Positions 61,315 to 64,000 of a stretch of DNA of 64,000 nt are shown one piece after another. Within the stretch, counting starts at the first letter, position 1, and every line of letters starts with the position of its first letter. The DNA is taken from the NCBI GenBank assembly GCA_029260115.1, contig JAJDDW010000071.1, positions 1 to 64,000 of the forward strand. Reading direction: 5' to 3'. The stretch comes from Phycisphaerae bacterium (GTDB lineage: Bacteria; Planctomycetota; Phycisphaerae; UBA1845). Both the position numbers and the translations under genes were made by a program. The notes under the pieces were generated by a model that was given only the letters and a program-made list of their open reading frames with translations, made no database searches and was not told the origin of the DNA.

Positions 61315-61499
61315 AGAGCAAGCTCTACATCTGTTGTAACGTCCGGAAGCAGATTCACTCCGGGATTAACTATCCATGCTACGCGACACGTAACTATCCG
61401 TCGCACTATAACATCCTGCGTTGTGGTGCATCGCTTTATGGCGACTTTCCTGCGAGAAATACTGGTTCTTGACCAAAGCTCAAAAAAAGAGCTTGCTCT
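61315..61499 (-). promoter_or_regulatory. Paired AGAGC-N2-GCTCT palindromes
   Basis: AGAGCAAGCTCT at 61315-61326 touches the kinase start codon; its exact reverse complement AGAGCTTGCTCT is at 61488-61499, 173 bp upstream. Each is itself a 5-bp palindrome with an AA/TT centre. Candidate regulator sites, or (for the proximal one) an RNA hairpin that hides the ribosome-binding site. Confidence 0.4.
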
Positions 61500-61622
61500 A
61501 GATTACTCCGCTTTCGCATTTCGTCGAATGCGTTGCGTTGTTTTAGTATAGCATAAGGTCTACATTTGGCTCACATAGCCTAGATGCGGACAATTGGGCT
61601 AGGCGAGAAACTAGGCAAGAGA
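61315..61622. other. Upstream region of the histidine kinase with paired palindromes
   Basis: 308 bp between the efflux transporter stop and the kinase start. It holds two copies of AGAGC-N2-GCTCT (61315-61326 and 61488-61499) on opposite strands. No gene called. Confidence 0.45.
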
Positions 61623-64000
61623 CTAGGAGACATTCGACGTCGCAGGCGATGGGCCTTTCCCGCTAAGCCAAAACCACGCTCGGAATGAAATGCGCTTAAT
61701 ATCTTCAATAATGAGATAAAACGAGGGCACCGCTACGAGTGTCAAGACGGTGGCGAAAGCTAGGCCCGATGCAATGGACAGGGCCATGGGGATGAGGAAC
61801 TTGGCTTGGAATGAGCGTTCCATCAGCAATGGCGCGATACCGAATACTGTGGTCATGGAAGTCAGCAGGATAGGCCGAAGTCGACTCTTGCCGCTTTCTA
61901 TGACCGCCTCTTCGATGGGCGTACCCTCGGCTAATCTGCGATTGACAAAGACGACGAGCACCAGCGAATCGTTGACGACGATGCCGGTTAGCGCGACCAA
62001 GCCAATCGCAGATAACATGGTGAAAGGGAATCCCATGAACAAATGGCCCGCCACGGCACCAATCATACCGAACGGAATCACCGACATGACGATCAATGGC
62101 TGAATGTAACTCTTGAATAATCCGGCAAGGATGATGTAAATCATGAGCGAGGCGATCATGAAATCTTTCTTGAGCGAACCAAACGTGCGCTGCGTCTCAA
62201 GCTTTTGGCCACCGAACTCAAAACGCACATCAGGATATTGCTCAGCTAATGCGGGTAAACTTTGCGAGATAGCTGCGATGATATCATCCGGTGTTGAAAT
62301 ATCCGAATCGACGTCCGCCGTGACAGTGACCGTGCGTCGTTGATCTTTACGCCGAATGGAAGCGTAGCCAATCCCCTCAGTAAGCCGCGCGACCTCTGTA
62401 AAGGGAACCAAATCACCGGATGGCGTTTTGATGCGCATGGTTTCAATGTCGTAAATGTGACGACGATACTCCGGCAGGTATCGCACCATGATCTTCACAT
62501 CTTCCGTACCGCGCTGCACTTTGTTGGCTTCATAACCATAAAAGGCCGCGCGAACCTGCGTAGCTAAGGACTCGGTGGTCAGGCCTAGCGCGCGGGCAGA
62601 ATCAAATAATTCGACCTGCACCTCGCGTCGACCGGAATCAAAATCGTCCACAATGTCGGAAACCCCGTCGTAGGTAGTTAATTGAATTTTTACTTCTTCG
62701 GCGGCAGCCCCAAGCGCTTCCAAGCTATCACCGCTAATTTCCAGATGAAACGGTGCACCGCCCGGGCCGCCTTGGATGCTGTCGAAATTGAGCCTGTCGA
62801 CGCCGGCGATGACTCCCGCTTTTTCGCGAAGGAAATTGACAATGTCCTGGCTGGTGCGATTGCGATCCTCTGAAGGCACTAATTCTATAAACACTTGAGA
62901 CAAATGAGACTGCGGGGCTGATAGCATCAAGTCATTGCTTACGCGCATACCAACCAGGGTGTACATGTTCTTTAATTCAGGTAACCCGAGGGCCGCGCGC
63001 TCGATTATGTCAGCGGCTTCCACCGTCTGTTCGATGGGCGTGCCCACATGCATTTCCAAATTGGCGACAACTGTCTCCGAATCCATACTCTGAATAAGCA
63101 CATAGGGCACCCGGCCACTGACCACCAAACCGAGCGTAACGATCAACAGAAATACCAATGCCGCTGTGGTAACATAGCGATATGAAACCGCTAGGCGAAG
63201 GAGTTTTTCATAGACCGCACTGAGCTTTTCTTGGAAGTACAATTGCTGGATATAACGCAAACGCCTGGTTAGAGATCGCCACCCCTTCGACAAGCCATTT
63301 CTTTGACCGATGCCACTATTGTGATGGCTCGCTTTCTGAGGAATATGCAACCCGTGGGCAAGGTGTGATGGCAAAATGGCTAGAGATTCTAGTAGTGAAA
63401 CGGTTAGTGCGATGCTAACGACTACGGGAAGCACGCCAATCCAATCGCCGATTTGACCGTCCATGTACATCAACGGAATGAAGGTAATGACCGTTGTCAT
63501 TACGGTGCATGTGACTGGCCAACTGACCTCTTCCCCCGCGCTAATCGCGGCTAGCTTAGGTTCAACACCTTTTTCGATTTTGCTGTAAATGTGCTCTGCC
63601 ACAATGATGGCATCATCGACAAGCAGACCAAGTACGATGATAAGGCCTAGCATGGTGATTAAATTAAGCGATTGCCCCAGAAGCTGCATACAGATCAAAG
63701 AACCAGCGACAGCCAGGACCAGCCCCATCATCACCCATAAAGCCACGCGCCAGTGCAAAAATAGTAAAAGGCACAGGGTCACTAATACCAAACCCCAAAA
63801 ACCGTTTCGGGTGAGCAATTCAAGGCGTCCTTCGATGAAAACGGAAAGGTCGTTGTGAATGGCTACGTTGACATCGGAGGGGTATTGCTGCTTCGCGCCT
63901 AATTCGTAGGCGGTGGCGAGATCGTCTCGTCCGGTGAAAAGGCTCACGAATCGTTGCGTCAGCGAGCGGGACAACGGCTCACCGGATTTCCCGGCCACCA
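61623..64000 (-). CDS. RND efflux transporter permease, 5'-truncated by window edge
   Basis: The frame is open to the window end, so the N terminus (about 250 residues, with the first helix and start of the porter domain) is outside. The visible 790 residues show RND permease landmarks: the transmembrane block with GLLVDDAIIVAEHI (proton-relay Asp pair in helix 4), GEEVSWPVTCTVMTTVITFI, the second porter domain (GGPGGAPFHLEISG), and the late helix GIVVNDSLVLVVFVNRRL. It exports small molecules or metals with periplasmic adaptor and outer-membrane partners, which are not visible. Confidence 0.9.
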   Translation of the reverse strand, partial: VAGKSGEPLSRSLTQRFVSLFTGRDDLATAYELGAKQQYPSDVNVAIHNDLSVFIEGRLELLTRNGFWGLVLVTLCLLLFLHWRVALWVMMGLVLAVAGSLICMQLLGQSLNLITMLGLIIVLGLLVDDAIIVAEHIYSKIEKGVEPKLAAISAGEEVSWPVTCTVMTTVITFIPLMYMDGQIGDWIGVLPVVVSIALTVSLLESLAILPSHLAHGLHIPQKASHHNSGIGQRNGLSKGWRSLTRRLRYIQQLYFQEKLSAVYEKLLRLAVSYRYVTTAALVFLLIVTLGLVVSGRVPYVLIQSMDSETVVANLEMHVGTPIEQTVEAADIIERAALGLPELKNMYTLVGMRVSNDLMLSAPQSHLSQVFIELVPSEDRNRTSQDIVNFLREKAGVIAGVDRLNFDSIQGGPGGAPFHLEISGDSLEALGAAAEEVKIQLTTYDGVSDIVDDFDSGRREVQVELFDSARALGLTTESLATQVRAAFYGYEANKVQRGTEDVKIMVRYLPEYRRHIYDIETMRIKTPSGDLVPFTEVARLTEGIGYASIRRKDQRRTVTVTADVDSDISTPDDIIAAISQSLPALAEQYPDVRFEFGGQKLETQRTFGSLKKDFMIASLMIYIILAGLFKSYIQPLIVMSVIPFGMIGAVAGHLFMGFPFTMLSAIGLVALTGIVVNDSLVLVVFVNRRLAEGTPIEEAVIESGKSRLRPILLTSMTTVFGIAPLLMERSFQAKFLIPMALSIASGLAFATVLTLVAVPSFYLIIEDIKRISFRAWFWLSGKGPSPATSNVS

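Noticed and set aside
1-64000. CRISPR array, rRNA genes, insertion sequences with terminal inverted repeats
   Set aside because: No regularly spaced repeats, rRNA signature or transposase with inverted ends was seen on either strand. Absence by eye is not proof.

Overview
The window is bacterial and most likely comes from a member of the Planctomycetota, probably the class Phycisphaerae. The evidence is the small basic protein at 33341 (a family restricted to the PVC superphylum), the 'GPALFELIE..R' N terminus at 32503, Cys-rich GACC-repeat lipoproteins, C-terminal protein-sorting tails, an NPCBM-domain protein, and a MoxR/DUF58/BatA-VWA/DUF4175/prenyltransferase-repeat cluster. These assignments come from recognising sequences by eye; no search was run.

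Layout. (1) 1-1358 is chromosome: the 3' part of a family 2 glycosyltransferase and one small unknown gene. (2) 1359-32116 is an integrative element of about 30.7 kb inserted at the 3' end of a tRNA-Val(CAC) gene. A 34-bp direct repeat bounds it. The intact tRNA is at the right end, next to a large tyrosine recombinase, and a tRNA 3' fragment is at the left end. TTTAGGTCA-type motifs lie about 40 bp inside both ends. (3) 32161-64000 is chromosome: a polysaccharide deacetylase, a LOG protein, the MoxR-DUF58-VWA envelope cluster, MsrA, a BNR-repeat/MoaD pair, a HxlR-like regulator beside a VOC protein, ClpX, a sensor histidine kinase, and an RND efflux transporter that runs off the right edge.

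Inside the element, from left to right: an unknown membrane protein flanked by tRNA-T-arm-like repeats; a type I restriction-modification operon (hsdM, hsdS, a DUF3644-like gene, hsdR); a DUF3102-like gene with a Dam-type methylase; a large divergent gene with primase-polymerase-like motifs, preceded by a transcription terminator 14 nt before its start codon; an element-borne RuvB-like ATPase with a HTH protein and a complete XerC/D-type recombinase; a secreted protein with internal repeats and calcium-binding-type repeats; two tandem IPTL-CTERM-like exported proteins; and a run of short minus-strand genes rich in membrane proteins with one Trypco2-like protein (23431-26491). The right flank repeatedly places integrase ends or integrase-tail fragments directly upstream of small membrane-protein genes.

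The best candidates for something undescribed are the minus-strand Trypco2/membrane-protein operon, the repeated integrase-tail plus membrane-protein arrangement, and the terminator-controlled leader of the putative replication gene. Functional assignments are inferences from motifs unless stated otherwise.
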